DNA of 64,000 nt, from contig CAXXSX010000002.1 of assembly GCA_963677165.2 (NCBI GenBank), positions 930,001-994,000 of the forward strand, read 5' to 3'. A program made the translations under genes and the position numbers. The first letter of the stretch is position 1. Each line of letters opens with the position of its first letter. Under the pieces are notes generated by a model, which did not search any database, was not told the origin of the DNA, and saw nothing but the letters and a program-made list of their open reading frames with translations. Below are positions 26,417-35,598 of this stretch, in pieces. This stretch comes from JAFGXT01 sp963677165. Lineage in GTDB: Bacteria > Verrucomicrobiota > Lentisphaeria > Victivallales > SZUA-371.

Positions 26417-27073
26417 ATGAAAAATAGACAAAAACAATCTTTTACTCTCATTGAGCTCCTTATCGTAATAGCCATCATTGCTATTCTGGCATCAATGTTA
26501 CTTCCCGCACTAAGCAAATCGCGGGAATATGCAAAATCGATCAAATGTATAAATCAAATGAAACAGCAGGGTGTAGCCTTTTCAATGTACCTGGGAGATT
26601 TCGACGACATGTTCATGACGGCAGCGGCCCCTCCGTGGAATGAACTGTTGATTGACTATAAGTATCTCAATACCATGAATATGTTTAACTGCCCGGCATT
26701 TAAAGGAGAGCTATGCAATTCCAATCCTTATATTTCACATTATGCGATAAATCATTATGGCCTTACCACAAAATATCTTGACACTGGAACCGCAAAGGCA
26801 GGTAAAATCAAAAAACCATCTGAAACAGTAATGACGATCGATTCCAGACGCCCAAGAACTGACTATGTGTGGGGCTCTTATATTATAAATGGTGGCGAAT
26901 CGTCTGGAACAAGTTCATATGGCAATCCTGATCCTCGACATAATTTCGGATTCAACGTGCTTATGGTTGATACCCATGTTGAATCAATGAAGACCAAAAC
27001 CATTGCTAATGCATATTCGGCAGCTTTCCTCGGCAGCTGGCTATATTCCTACTCAATGTGGGATCGCAGATAG
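26417..27073 (+). CDS. Pseudopilin (cassette B)
   Basis: A 218-residue protein with leader MKNRQKQS and the mature start FTLIELLIVIAIIAILASML, again without Gly at -1 (Ser here). The C-terminal region has RHNFGFNVLMVDTHVE, a variant of the H-x9-D-G motif in which DG is DT. Between them lies the usual variable, Cys-containing globular part (KCINQMKQ, NCPAFKGELCN). AAAGGA precedes the start. It is sandwiched between a LacI regulator and the 829-residue secreted hydrolase, which repeats the cassette A order. Confidence 0.92.
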   Translation: MKNRQKQSFTLIELLIVIAIIAILASMLLPALSKSREYAKSIKCINQMKQQGVAFSMYLGDFDDMFMTAAAPPWNELLIDYKYLNTMNMFNCPAFKGELCNSNPYISHYAINHYGLTTKYLDTGTAKAGKIKKPSETVMTIDSRRPRTDYVWGSYIINGGESSGTSSYGNPDPRHNFGFNVLMVDTHVESMKTKTIANAYSAAFLGSWLYSYSMWDRR

Positions 27074-27114
27074 AAAATAATTTAAACTAACCTAAAAATA
27101 ACAACATAGACAGT

Positions 27115-27141
27115 AACCATACTATACCTTTTAGTATGGTT
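27115..27141 (+). promoter_or_regulatory. Intercistronic hairpin between pseudopilin and hydrolase
   Basis: AACCATACTA (27115-27124) and TAGTATGGTT (27132-27141) form a perfect 10-bp stem with a 7-nt loop and no T-run. It lies 42 bp after the pseudopilin stop and 22 bp before the hydrolase start. It could act as an mRNA processing or stability element, or a partial terminator, that sets the pilin/enzyme ratio. Confidence 0.55.
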
Positions 27142-27163
27142 CTCTAAACACGGGTAAATTATC

Positions 27164-29653
27164 ATGATTCTTAGATCAAAAGTAGTATTTTATTGTCTGA
27201 TTTTAATGTTCGCACTTTACGGAGGATATGCATCTTCGGCTGAACTACAGCCAGGCAAATTTAATATGAAAGCCAATGAAGAAAAAACAATTCCTCTGGA
27301 TGATTCCATATATAATGTGCAACAGGTATACCTGAGCTTTTCCGCTAGAGTTAATACTCAGAAACGCTATGGGAGCGGATCTGCAGCAGCTTTAGTCATT
27401 AAGATAAATAACGTCCCTGTCACCGCAGATAAGCTTGAAAACAAGCGAAAATACTATATTTTCAATAGAGTCAGCAAAGTTAACTGGTACACCGGAAATA
27501 AAGGTTGGGGCATCACCTATTATCCCTGGGAAAAGGCGCATACTGTTCCTGGAGGACAAGTTCACAAATATGTGTTCAACATAAAGGACCTTCTCAAGAA
27601 AAGTGACAATAAGCTTACCTTTATCGATACGCTTGATGCAGTACATAATGCATTCGTTGAAATCAAAGACCTGTGTATTCTGACGGACAACTCGTTTCCT
27701 CGCAGTCCACTGATTTCGAAAGGCGTCGATCAATCTCAAAGTCATGGTCTGCAACGCTTTCGCAAACTGGCAACCGGGTATCATGAAGGAGTAAATGTCA
27801 AGTTGTCTACTGAGATCGACTTTCGCTCCGGAACCATTGCCAATGTTAGTCCTCGTAAAAACTTTTCCCAGAACTATAAACTGTCTGTCGATAAATTCGG
27901 CAAAATACAAGTGGAAGTAAATAGCGATAAATATAAAGTTGTTTCGTTTTTCAGAACTCCCGGGGACGGCTGGAGCAGCATTGGGAAAAAGAACAGCGCC
28001 TCCGGTTGGAGTAAATACCAGGTAAAGGACAATAAAATCATTTGTGAGAACAGCAAACTTGCCATGACCAGAACTCTGGTAAAAACCGGTTCTCATATTA
28101 CTGTAAAAGATTCATTTACAAACAAATCCGCCGCCAATTTGCCAGTAGTGGTAATGAATACCATTAATTTTAACGATCTAAAATCACTGGTTGAATTTCG
28201 AATCGCCGGACAAAAGCGTCAGAATTTCTACGCCTCTACGTCAACCATGGTATCCAGAGAATACGGGGATACTCCGACCGCTTATATTGGAAGAACAAAA
28301 AGCGGGATGGGAATACTGATTCAAGACGATGTATATCGCAACCAGTCGTCATATCTGGCCTGGGATACTACATTGGGAGTAGGTGATGATCTCTTTTATC
28401 TGCCCCCGGGAAAATCTTACACGATGGAATGGAAACTGTTCCCGGTCCAGCAGAAAGACTATTATCAGTTTGTAAATGCGGTAAGAAACGACTGGGGGTT
28501 TGATCGCGAAATTCCCGGACTGTTCGGATTTGTCCACCCTGCATCAAAAAAATACTACCTCTACAAATCCGCCCGATATAAGACACCAGAGCAGATTGCC
28601 GAATTCATCAGCGAAACCGGACTGAACGTACCCAGTACACTGGCATTTCTACCGAAAAAAGGGAAACCGTTCGGATTAACCGGAAATGAATCCGTCGCGC
28701 AATTCAGGGAAGGAACAAAGACCTTCCGGGAATGGTGTGAAAAAGCCAGAAAAGCAGGATGTAAGATCAAGGCGCTTCCATATCTTGATGTTCATCTCGT
28801 TAAACCATACTTTGACAAAAGCTTGAAAAATATTGACAAGAGACTTCCGGGGTCGCTGATTAAGGATTCCGAAGGTAAGTTTGTCCCCTACTGCACTGGC
28901 GAACAGTGGTTAGTTCTGCCGACATTAAACAATGCCTGTGGAAAGCACCTGATGGAGATATTGAAACTCCTGCTTGATGAACAGAAGTTTGACGGACTTT
29001 ATCTTGATGAATGGGATCACTCCAGGTCTCGAGTCTCATTTAATCACTTTGATGGATATTCTGCCATTATAAATGAAAAAGCCGAACTCGTCAGGAAGAT
29101 TGGATTTGTTCCGTTGTTGACAAAAAGCTTTCAGAAGAAATTTGTTGGAGAAGTAATCAAACGTGGTAAAATTGTATTTGCCAATCAGTTTGACTGCACT
29201 ATGTCATCAGCAAAACTTCCAGTCACACATTTTGCAGAGCCACTTGGCTCATATGATTACAAACTTTTTGCTGCCCAGCTTACTGCAACTCCTCTATCGC
29301 TTCATGTAGCCAGAACGACCTCAGTCTGGAAAGATGTTAAAGAATTTCTGAAACGCGGAGTTCTTACCTGTTATTACTTCAAGTATTTCTTTGGCGACCA
29401 TATCCTGAAAAAATGTTTCCCGATTACAGTTAAAGAAGTGTGGCCAGGGTGTGTTGTTGGTAAAAAGAAAATAGTTACAATGAACTCAGGGAAATATTCT
29501 TTTGATCGCAATAAACAACTGAAGGCTTATATCTACTCAGGAGAGAAAGCATTGCTTAGCAAAACCCTGAATTCTCAAAAACGCCAGGATGGTAATCAGG
29601 AAATTGTATTAAATCTAACTTCAGATCAGGTTGCAGTTATTGTAGAAAAATGA
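27164..29653 (+). CDS. Secreted glycoside-hydrolase-like protein (cassette B)
   Basis: An 829-residue exported protein; the signal peptide ends near YASSAEL. The N-terminal ~190 residues form a beta-sandwich (QQVYLSFSARVNT, AALVIKINNVPV, HKYVFNIKDLL) like lectin or galactose-binding modules. A long beta domain (~200-440) has PVVVMNTINFND and GMGILIQDD. The C-terminal half resembles a TIM barrel, with ARKAGCKIKALPYLDVHLV and FDGLYLDEWDHSRS (an Asp-Glu pair at a strand end, as in catalytic barrels). No named family could be fixed. It is the only enzyme of cassette B, and the next cassette begins ~30 bp beyond its stop. Confidence 0.72.
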   Translation: MILRSKVVFYCLILMFALYGGYASSAELQPGKFNMKANEEKTIPLDDSIYNVQQVYLSFSARVNTQKRYGSGSAAALVIKINNVPVTADKLENKRKYYIFNRVSKVNWYTGNKGWGITYYPWEKAHTVPGGQVHKYVFNIKDLLKKSDNKLTFIDTLDAVHNAFVEIKDLCILTDNSFPRSPLISKGVDQSQSHGLQRFRKLATGYHEGVNVKLSTEIDFRSGTIANVSPRKNFSQNYKLSVDKFGKIQVEVNSDKYKVVSFFRTPGDGWSSIGKKNSASGWSKYQVKDNKIICENSKLAMTRTLVKTGSHITVKDSFTNKSAANLPVVVMNTINFNDLKSLVEFRIAGQKRQNFYASTSTMVSREYGDTPTAYIGRTKSGMGILIQDDVYRNQSSYLAWDTTLGVGDDLFYLPPGKSYTMEWKLFPVQQKDYYQFVNAVRNDWGFDREIPGLFGFVHPASKKYYLYKSARYKTPEQIAEFISETGLNVPSTLAFLPKKGKPFGLTGNESVAQFREGTKTFREWCEKARKAGCKIKALPYLDVHLVKPYFDKSLKNIDKRLPGSLIKDSEGKFVPYCTGEQWLVLPTLNNACGKHLMEILKLLLDEQKFDGLYLDEWDHSRSRVSFNHFDGYSAIINEKAELVRKIGFVPLLTKSFQKKFVGEVIKRGKIVFANQFDCTMSSAKLPVTHFAEPLGSYDYKLFAAQLTATPLSLHVARTTSVWKDVKEFLKRGVLTCYYFKYFFGDHILKKCFPITVKEVWPGCVVGKKKIVTMNSGKYSFDRNKQLKAYIYSGEKALLSKTLNSQKRQDGNQEIVLNLTSDQVAVIVEK

Positions 29654-29682
29654 AAAGAGTAATATTATTTCATATTTGACAT

Positions 29683-29732
29683 TTGACATCTGGTTATTTG
29701 TGATGTATAATTCATTAAAACATACAAGTATG
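29683..29732 (+). promoter_or_regulatory. Consensus sigma-70 promoter, cassette C
   Basis: TTGACA (29683-29688), 17-nt spacer, TATAAT (29706-29711). A second TTGACA at 29676-29681 lies 7 bp upstream, out of optimal spacing. CATAC-AA-GTATG (29721-29732) is a short inverted repeat near the expected start point and a candidate operator. Confidence 0.75.
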
Positions 29733-29753
29733 AAAGACAGGTTTGCAACATAA

Positions 29754-30836
29754 ATGATTGAAGCATTATTAAAAACAGAACCCAAAAGGAAAAGACGTAA
29801 AACGGTCTCAGACCGTTTAAAAAATGACCTTATAAAAGCAATAGAAGCTGGAAATTTGGTACCTGGAGATATTATTCCTTCAGAAAATCTTCTGGCCGAA
29901 GAATATAAAATGAGTCGTTCATCGGTTCGCAGCGCTCTGGATGAACTGCAGAACTCGGGGTTGATTGAAAAACGTCCGGGCAAAGGTTCTTTTGTTTGCG
30001 ATCAAAGAGAAAGCACGCAAAACAACTCCATTTTAACAATAGGGCTGGATATTGAACCCAAGCCGGACAGCAATGACTGGTATGGAGCACACATACTGCA
30101 TGGGGTTGAAAATGCATGTAAGGACGATTGCTGTAGAATTGCTATTTTTCGTAAAAATAATCTGAACGGCCTAAAAAAGGGATTTTATGACGGAATTATT
30201 TTATCATCGCTGATGATTGACGATATGTCATTTGTAGAAGTCCTCCCGGAACTTGGTATTCAACCGGTCATAATGAACCGTATAATCGAGAATCCGCAGA
30301 TCGCTTATGTTTCAGTTGATTATCGATATGAATCCATGCAGGCTGTAAAATATTTGCTTGAGAGCGGATATCGCAAAATAGGAATTATTTCGGCACAAAT
30401 TCATGGACATATGGTCAATGAACTGAGACACAAAGGTTTTGCAGACGCGGAAAAAGAAACAGGAGTTAACTGTGTTCAAGAACAGTGCATTGTAAAATCA
30501 TATCAGGATAACAGTTATTACATCAAGGCGATATATAATTTTCTAAAAAAGACTTCACTTGATGCTATTTATCTGCTTAATGGCTCATTGGCTCTTCCTC
30601 TTCTGACCGCGATGAAAAAACTTAATATAAAGTCGGAGTCCTGTCCATCAATTATTTGCTTTGACGATATTGGATATCTTCACTCAATATATGAATATCC
30701 TTTTTCATATGTGAAAATGCCTTTGCAGACAATGGGATATGATGCAACCAACTATCTCATAAACAGGTTGCGTAATGGAAATGATATACCGGTATTAAAA
30801 AAAGTTTATCGAGCTGAAATTATTACCGCAAAATAG
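29754..30836 (+). CDS. GntR-type HTH / LacI-type ligand domain regulator
   Basis: A 360-residue chimera. The GntR winged helix covers ~18-80 (LIKAIEAGNLVPGDIIPSEN, EEYKMSRSSVRSALDELQNS, EKRPGKGSFV). The rest is a sugar-binding PBP1/LacI-type domain (GAHILHGVENACKDDCC, YVSVDYRYESMQAVKYLLES, GYRKIGIISAQ, SIICFDDIGYLHSIYEY, PFSYVKMPLQTMGYDA). It has the same architecture as the 3645-4760 regulator but low similarity, so it is a distinct family member rather than a recent copy. It drives cassette C. The ribosome binding site is weak (ACAGG). Confidence 0.92.
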   Translation: MIEALLKTEPKRKRRKTVSDRLKNDLIKAIEAGNLVPGDIIPSENLLAEEYKMSRSSVRSALDELQNSGLIEKRPGKGSFVCDQRESTQNNSILTIGLDIEPKPDSNDWYGAHILHGVENACKDDCCRIAIFRKNNLNGLKKGFYDGIILSSLMIDDMSFVEVLPELGIQPVIMNRIIENPQIAYVSVDYRYESMQAVKYLLESGYRKIGIISAQIHGHMVNELRHKGFADAEKETGVNCVQEQCIVKSYQDNSYYIKAIYNFLKKTSLDAIYLLNGSLALPLLTAMKKLNIKSESCPSIICFDDIGYLHSIYEYPFSYVKMPLQTMGYDATNYLINRLRNGNDIPVLKKVYRAEIITAK

Positions 30837-30881
30837 CAAAGTATTTTATAACTATAATTTTTAACATATGAGGATAGAAAT

Positions 30882-31616
30882 ATGATAAACAAAAAAGAAT
30901 TCACGCTTATCGAGCTCTTAGTTGTTATAGCAATTATTGCTATATTGGCCAGCCTTTTGCTCCCGGCATTGAATAATGCAAGAACCAGAGCAAAAATCAT
31001 TAAATGCGTAAGCAATCTGAAACAAATCGGTCTTGCGACAAACTCCTATTCCGGCGATTTCAATGACTATCTAGCTCCATTTCCAAAATTTACCACCAAC
31101 ACCCATGACAGGAATAATTCAGCTATTCAACTAATGTCAGGTGGAGTTTTAACCTCTGTTAATATAGGAAAAATTGTGGAAATGAAGTATGTCCCGAATG
31201 TCAACATACTTTACTGTCCTATGGGAACCGGAAAATATGCTTTAGAAAATTATAATGCTACCGGATACAGCCGTGGTGGTTATAAAATGCGTCCGGTTAG
31301 AACGCTGTCTGCCGGGGAAACCAAAGTAATGAGAGCGGCTCAAAGCGGAGACAGCATGTATATCAAAGCTCAAAACATGTCTCAAAGGGCAATTTTAAGC
31401 GATTTATGCAATTATGCGATTACCACAGAATTCAATACCGCGTATGGAACGGAAAATACCAGACATGTTAAGAATGGAATCAACGTTCTATATGGTGACG
31501 GAAGTGTAATAACCGACACCAGTAAACTTTGGGTATTTCATTCTGACGGCGAATGGCCGTGGTGGACCATATTTGCCTCCAGTGTAGGCGGCTGGGACCG
31601 GAAACCTTTCTATTAA
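30882..31616 (+). CDS. Pseudopilin (cassette C)
   Basis: A 244-residue protein with a very short leader, MINKKE, and mature start FTLIELLVVIAIIAILASLL; Glu occupies the -1 position. The C-terminal region has RHVKNGINVLYGDGSV, a form of the H-x9-D-G motif with ten intervening residues. It starts 45 bp after the regulator stop, behind GAGGA. As in the other cassettes, its variable domain (CVSNLKQIGLATNSYSGD, YCPMGTG) shares only the general DUF1559-like plan with its relatives. Confidence 0.92.
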   Translation: MINKKEFTLIELLVVIAIIAILASLLLPALNNARTRAKIIKCVSNLKQIGLATNSYSGDFNDYLAPFPKFTTNTHDRNNSAIQLMSGGVLTSVNIGKIVEMKYVPNVNILYCPMGTGKYALENYNATGYSRGGYKMRPVRTLSAGETKVMRAAQSGDSMYIKAQNMSQRAILSDLCNYAITTEFNTAYGTENTRHVKNGINVLYGDGSVITDTSKLWVFHSDGEWPWWTIFASSVGGWDRKPFY

Positions 31617-31733
31617 AAATAATTTCGAGTTAATTTCACGTTCTCAAATTAAATATCTAAAATTCTTTTCTTAATCCAGCCCTGTTCGATAACGGGCCGG
31701 AAGGAATCCCTAGTATAATTTTAAAGGAATATC

Positions 31734-34001
31734 ATGAATTTCAAAAGATTTCGACATTACCTGCAAATACTGTTTATTCTGCTAAGCGGACAAATGATGG
31801 GTGCAGAGGTTAATTCCAATGCAAATATTTATACTCCTTTCAAGCACCATAAATATTATCAGGGAGAGAGGGAACAATTTGGCTACAATCCTCAATACTA
31901 TCCTGGAATATTTTCTTTTGACGATTCAAACCGTCCATATGTTCGTACTCGTGACGGGATCATTCAGACTATTGATGAACATGGTAAATGGATCCAGTTT
32001 GATTTCAAACCTTTCATTAAAAATTCTTATCCGAATTGGAACGGTAGCCTTTTCGCCGGACCTTTCGCCGAAGAACGTATTGTTTTCGATAAAACGGGAG
32101 CCGCCTACATGTGTGCGACAATTTCCCGTAATACTCCGGCCGAAAAAAAAATACTGCTTTATTCCAAAAATCACTGTAAATCCTGGAACGTTTATTCTCT
32201 TCCCGGACAGTTTCGCGGCTGGTTCTCCAAGCTTGAAAATCTTTCTCCCGCATTGCGGACGAAAACGCCACCGTCGATTACACTGTTTAATGGAAATGCA
32301 CTCTATGTACTGTTGCCCCAAAAGAATAAGTCCGGTTTAAGATTGCCGCCGCCAATTCTGGTCAGTCGTAACGCGATTCAGGTCCCGACTCATTCCGGAG
32401 GAGGAAATATCGCAGTTACAGCGGGAAATAAAACTTTCATCGTCTATGCCGGTAAAAAATCCTATGACAATCATGATGGAACGCCACAGTTTATTGTGGT
32501 TTACGACCACCTCTCACAAAAATGTTCCGAACCGGTATTTATGGGCTGCAACGGTTACGGAAAGCCTAACAGCCACAATCTTCCCGCTATTGAGGTTGAC
32601 TCAAAAGGATATCTGCACGTTTTTCTGGGCTCGCATCATAATCCTTTTCAGTACATGCATTCACTCAGGCCGTATGACACCTCGGAATGGAGTAAACCGG
32701 TATCCCTGGGATATGACAAAACGAAAATGGGAGAAGGTTCCTATACCTACATTGGAGTTCTATGCGACCGCTTTGACAATCTTCATCTGACTGCCAGATG
32801 GGCCGGAAACGGTTATAAAAATCATTTGATATACATAAAGAAGGCGGCAAAGGGCGGATGGCAACAACAGAAGATACTGGTAGAACCTTTTAAGACTCTT
32901 TACAGTTGCTATTACCACAAAATGTCGCAGGATATATATGGACGTATCTTTGTAAGTTACTGCTATTACGGCAATGAACTGACCGCAAAACAATTGAAGG
33001 CATATCAAGCCCATTGGCCGGACCAGAAAATTAATCCACCCGAAAAACTTTCAGATTTCCCCAATGGGAAATGGATTAACGAGATCAAAAATCATGATCC
33101 GGTATGTATCGTGTCAAATGACTGCGGCAATTCTTTTCGACTGGCACTTACGCCGGATTTTGTTTGCGGAATTACAGAAAAACAGGTAAAAGTCCATGTA
33201 AAAACCAATACGATCGGAATGCCGATGGTTAATATTCCAGCGGGAAATTTTGTCATGGGCAGTTTGTATCCTGGCAGATATGATGAAAAACCTTTACGAC
33301 CGGTAACGATTAGTAAAAAATTTCAAGTTGGCCAATATCCAGTCAGGGTCAAGGATTTCAAAGTATTTGTTGATGAGACGGGATATAAAACCGAATTTGA
33401 AAGGTCACAGCCGGAGCAACTTCATAACTGGTGCGGCGGAAAATTCGGACTGGGAGATTCTCGTTGTTGGAACAAACCAGGTTTTTCGCAGCTCCCTGAT
33501 TGCCCTGTTGTTTTGATAACGGTAAATGATGCCATTGCTTTTTGCCAGTGGTTATCCCGTAAAGAAAAAGCGATATATCGGCTTCCGACCGAAGCAGAAT
33601 GGGAATACGCCTGTCGGGCCGGGAGTTCCAGCGATTACTTTTTTGGTAATGATCCCAGAGCTCTCCCCCGTTACGGCTGGTATAAAGCCAACACGACAGG
33701 CACAAAGCCAACTGGTATGCTTCTGCCTAACGCCTGGAATTTATATGATACCTGCGGCAATGTATGGGAATATTGTGCCGATTATTACATCCCGCATTTT
33801 TCCGACATGCCTGTAACTGATCCATTACAAAACACGGTAAAGGATTCAGGAGTCTCAATCCGCGGCGGAAGCTGGATAGATGACTGGTACGGAAACCGCA
33901 ATGGAAGTAATCTTCGTTCAGCCTCCAGATACCATTTAGTATATCCACTACTCCAATCCGACTGGATTGGCTTCAGGGTTGTTAAAGAAGTAAAAGAATA
34001 A
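31734..34001 (+). CDS. Secreted BNR propeller fused to a SUMF1-type domain
   Basis: A 755-residue exported protein; the signal peptide ends near MMGAEV. Residues ~35-480 form a BNR_4-type beta-propeller (PTHSGGGNIAV, VDSKGYLHVFLGSHHNPF, GEGSYTYIGVLCDRFDNLH, YYHKMSQDIYGRIFVSYC), the fold of propeller polysaccharide lyases such as ulvan lyases. Residues ~490-752 are a formylglycine-generating-enzyme (SUMF1-type) domain (MVNIPAGNFVMGS, YRLPTEAEWEYACRAGSSSD, NAWNLYDTCGNVWEYCADYY, SIRGGSWIDDWYG). The two catalytic cysteines of true FGE, expected after RGGSW, are absent, so sulfatase activation is unlikely; binding or another activity is inferred. Confidence 0.85.
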   Translation: MNFKRFRHYLQILFILLSGQMMGAEVNSNANIYTPFKHHKYYQGEREQFGYNPQYYPGIFSFDDSNRPYVRTRDGIIQTIDEHGKWIQFDFKPFIKNSYPNWNGSLFAGPFAEERIVFDKTGAAYMCATISRNTPAEKKILLYSKNHCKSWNVYSLPGQFRGWFSKLENLSPALRTKTPPSITLFNGNALYVLLPQKNKSGLRLPPPILVSRNAIQVPTHSGGGNIAVTAGNKTFIVYAGKKSYDNHDGTPQFIVVYDHLSQKCSEPVFMGCNGYGKPNSHNLPAIEVDSKGYLHVFLGSHHNPFQYMHSLRPYDTSEWSKPVSLGYDKTKMGEGSYTYIGVLCDRFDNLHLTARWAGNGYKNHLIYIKKAAKGGWQQQKILVEPFKTLYSCYYHKMSQDIYGRIFVSYCYYGNELTAKQLKAYQAHWPDQKINPPEKLSDFPNGKWINEIKNHDPVCIVSNDCGNSFRLALTPDFVCGITEKQVKVHVKTNTIGMPMVNIPAGNFVMGSLYPGRYDEKPLRPVTISKKFQVGQYPVRVKDFKVFVDETGYKTEFERSQPEQLHNWCGGKFGLGDSRCWNKPGFSQLPDCPVVLITVNDAIAFCQWLSRKEKAIYRLPTEAEWEYACRAGSSSDYFFGNDPRALPRYGWYKANTTGTKPTGMLLPNAWNLYDTCGNVWEYCADYYIPHFSDMPVTDPLQNTVKDSGVSIRGGSWIDDWYGNRNGSNLRSASRYHLVYPLLQSDWIGFRVVKEVKE

Positions 34002-34079
34002 GTAATAATAAAATATTAATTACTTTTCCATAATCAGCAAAAAATTGTAAAAATTCAAAATTCATCAGGAGAAAAGCAA

Positions 34080-35540
34080 GTGAAAGAAATCTGCTTATTA
34101 GCATTGTTAAGTATATTTCAGATATATACGGCATCCGTTGCACTGTCACAGGAAACAAAGAATGGGATCAGGGCAAAAGCACCAATCCGCCATCAGAAAT
34201 ATTTTCGTACAGAAAAAGAACTTTTCGGCTATAACCCTAAATTTACTCCAGGAACAGTCAATTTCGACCTGAAAAACCGTCCATATATCATTGCGGCAAA
34301 AGATAAACCGTTGATCCAGACCATGGATGAAAACAACCAATGGATCACGCTTGACTTCGGCAAAGATATAAAACGTAAATATCCCCAATGGAACGGTTAC
34401 ATAAGGACCGATCAGTTCGGCAGTTCAAGGATTACTTTTGATAAAGATGGAGACGCGTATTACTACGCCGCCACCGGGCGTTCAAACCTGAACAAAGCAC
34501 TCTTACTGTATTCGAAAGACAACTGCCGCAACTGGCAGGTTTATGATTTGCCATATGTGGAATTCGGGCGTCTTGAAGTCAAAGATACGTTCAATCTTAA
34601 GGAAAACCCACCAGCAATATTGTTTTACGAAATCAGAAACCGTTCCAAAGGAGAATTTCGTCTGATCACTTTGGAAAAAACTGCGGATGGAAAACTTAAA
34701 CTATCATCTCCAATCTTGATCACCAATGATTCATTGCTTTGTCCTTTACATTCCGGCGACGGTAACTTTTGTGTTTCGCATGGCGACAATATCTTTATTG
34801 TCTGGGCTACCAATAAGGATGATGGGAAAAAGGGAGTAAGGCATTTTGCCGCGGCTTACAACCGTAAAACGAAAAGCCTTTCAGCTCCATCGTATATCGG
34901 CCGCAGCAACGCATATATCAAAAATATTGATAACCACTGTCTGCCGGTAATTACAGTAGACAGCAAAGGATATCTTCATGTGGTCCTTGGAACTCATCAT
35001 CATCCATCAAGTTACGCAAAATCTCTCAAACCGGATGATATAACCGCCTGGACAACTCCGGAAGAATTTGGCGTTCCCAAGAAAAGAGAACGAGGGGAAG
35101 GCTCATACACCTATCCCAGTATCAACTGCGACCTCAATGATAATATCAATGTCGTTTCCCGCTGGGCAGGCTACAGCTATTACTTCTGTCTGGTATATAA
35201 TATGAGAAGCGCCGCCACCGGGAAATGGCTGCCGCAACATACCCTCGTTCAGCCTTTTCGCAATATGTATGGATGCTGGTATCATAGAGTTTCCATTGAC
35301 CGAAAAGGAAGACTTTTCGTCTATTATATAAATTTTCTCAACCAGCTTGATAAAAAATCGCTTGAAACATATAACCGCAAATGGCCGGAAGATAAAGTCA
35401 ATTTAAATCCGAAGAAATCAGGAGACTGGGATTATCATATTAAACCTCATTCCCCGGCAATTTTAATGCAAAGTACCAGAAAATCCCCATGGTTTCTGGC
35501 CGTAACCCCTGATTTTACTGATGGAATTATAAAAGAATAG
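34080..35540 (+). CDS. Secreted BNR propeller protein, putative polysaccharide lyase
   Basis: A 486-residue exported protein starting at GTG 34080 behind AGGAG. The signal peptide ends near SVALSQ. It is a paralog of the N-terminal half of the preceding gene: RHQKYFRTEKELFGYNPKFT, CPLHSGDGNFCVSHGDN, VDSKGYLHVVLGTHHHPSSY, GEGSYTYPSINCDLNDN and YHRVSIDRKGRLFVYY align in order. The conserved His, Tyr and Arg residues match the positions used by propeller polysaccharide lyases, but the exact family and substrate are not certain. It lacks the SUMF1 domain. It probably arose by tandem duplication within cassette C. Confidence 0.82.
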   Translation: MKEICLLALLSIFQIYTASVALSQETKNGIRAKAPIRHQKYFRTEKELFGYNPKFTPGTVNFDLKNRPYIIAAKDKPLIQTMDENNQWITLDFGKDIKRKYPQWNGYIRTDQFGSSRITFDKDGDAYYYAATGRSNLNKALLLYSKDNCRNWQVYDLPYVEFGRLEVKDTFNLKENPPAILFYEIRNRSKGEFRLITLEKTADGKLKLSSPILITNDSLLCPLHSGDGNFCVSHGDNIFIVWATNKDDGKKGVRHFAAAYNRKTKSLSAPSYIGRSNAYIKNIDNHCLPVITVDSKGYLHVVLGTHHHPSSYAKSLKPDDITAWTTPEEFGVPKKRERGEGSYTYPSINCDLNDNINVVSRWAGYSYYFCLVYNMRSAATGKWLPQHTLVQPFRNMYGCWYHRVSIDRKGRLFVYYINFLNQLDKKSLETYNRKWPEDKVNLNPKKSGDWDYHIKPHSPAILMQSTRKSPWFLAVTPDFTDGIIKE

Positions 35541-35598
35541 CTTATCCCCGGTAAACTTTACTTCCTGTAATTTACAATATAATTAAAGAAAAAAGAAA

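Noticed and set aside
27392..28096. 234-residue minus-strand frame
   Set aside because: Antisense to the cassette B secreted hydrolase, no start signal.
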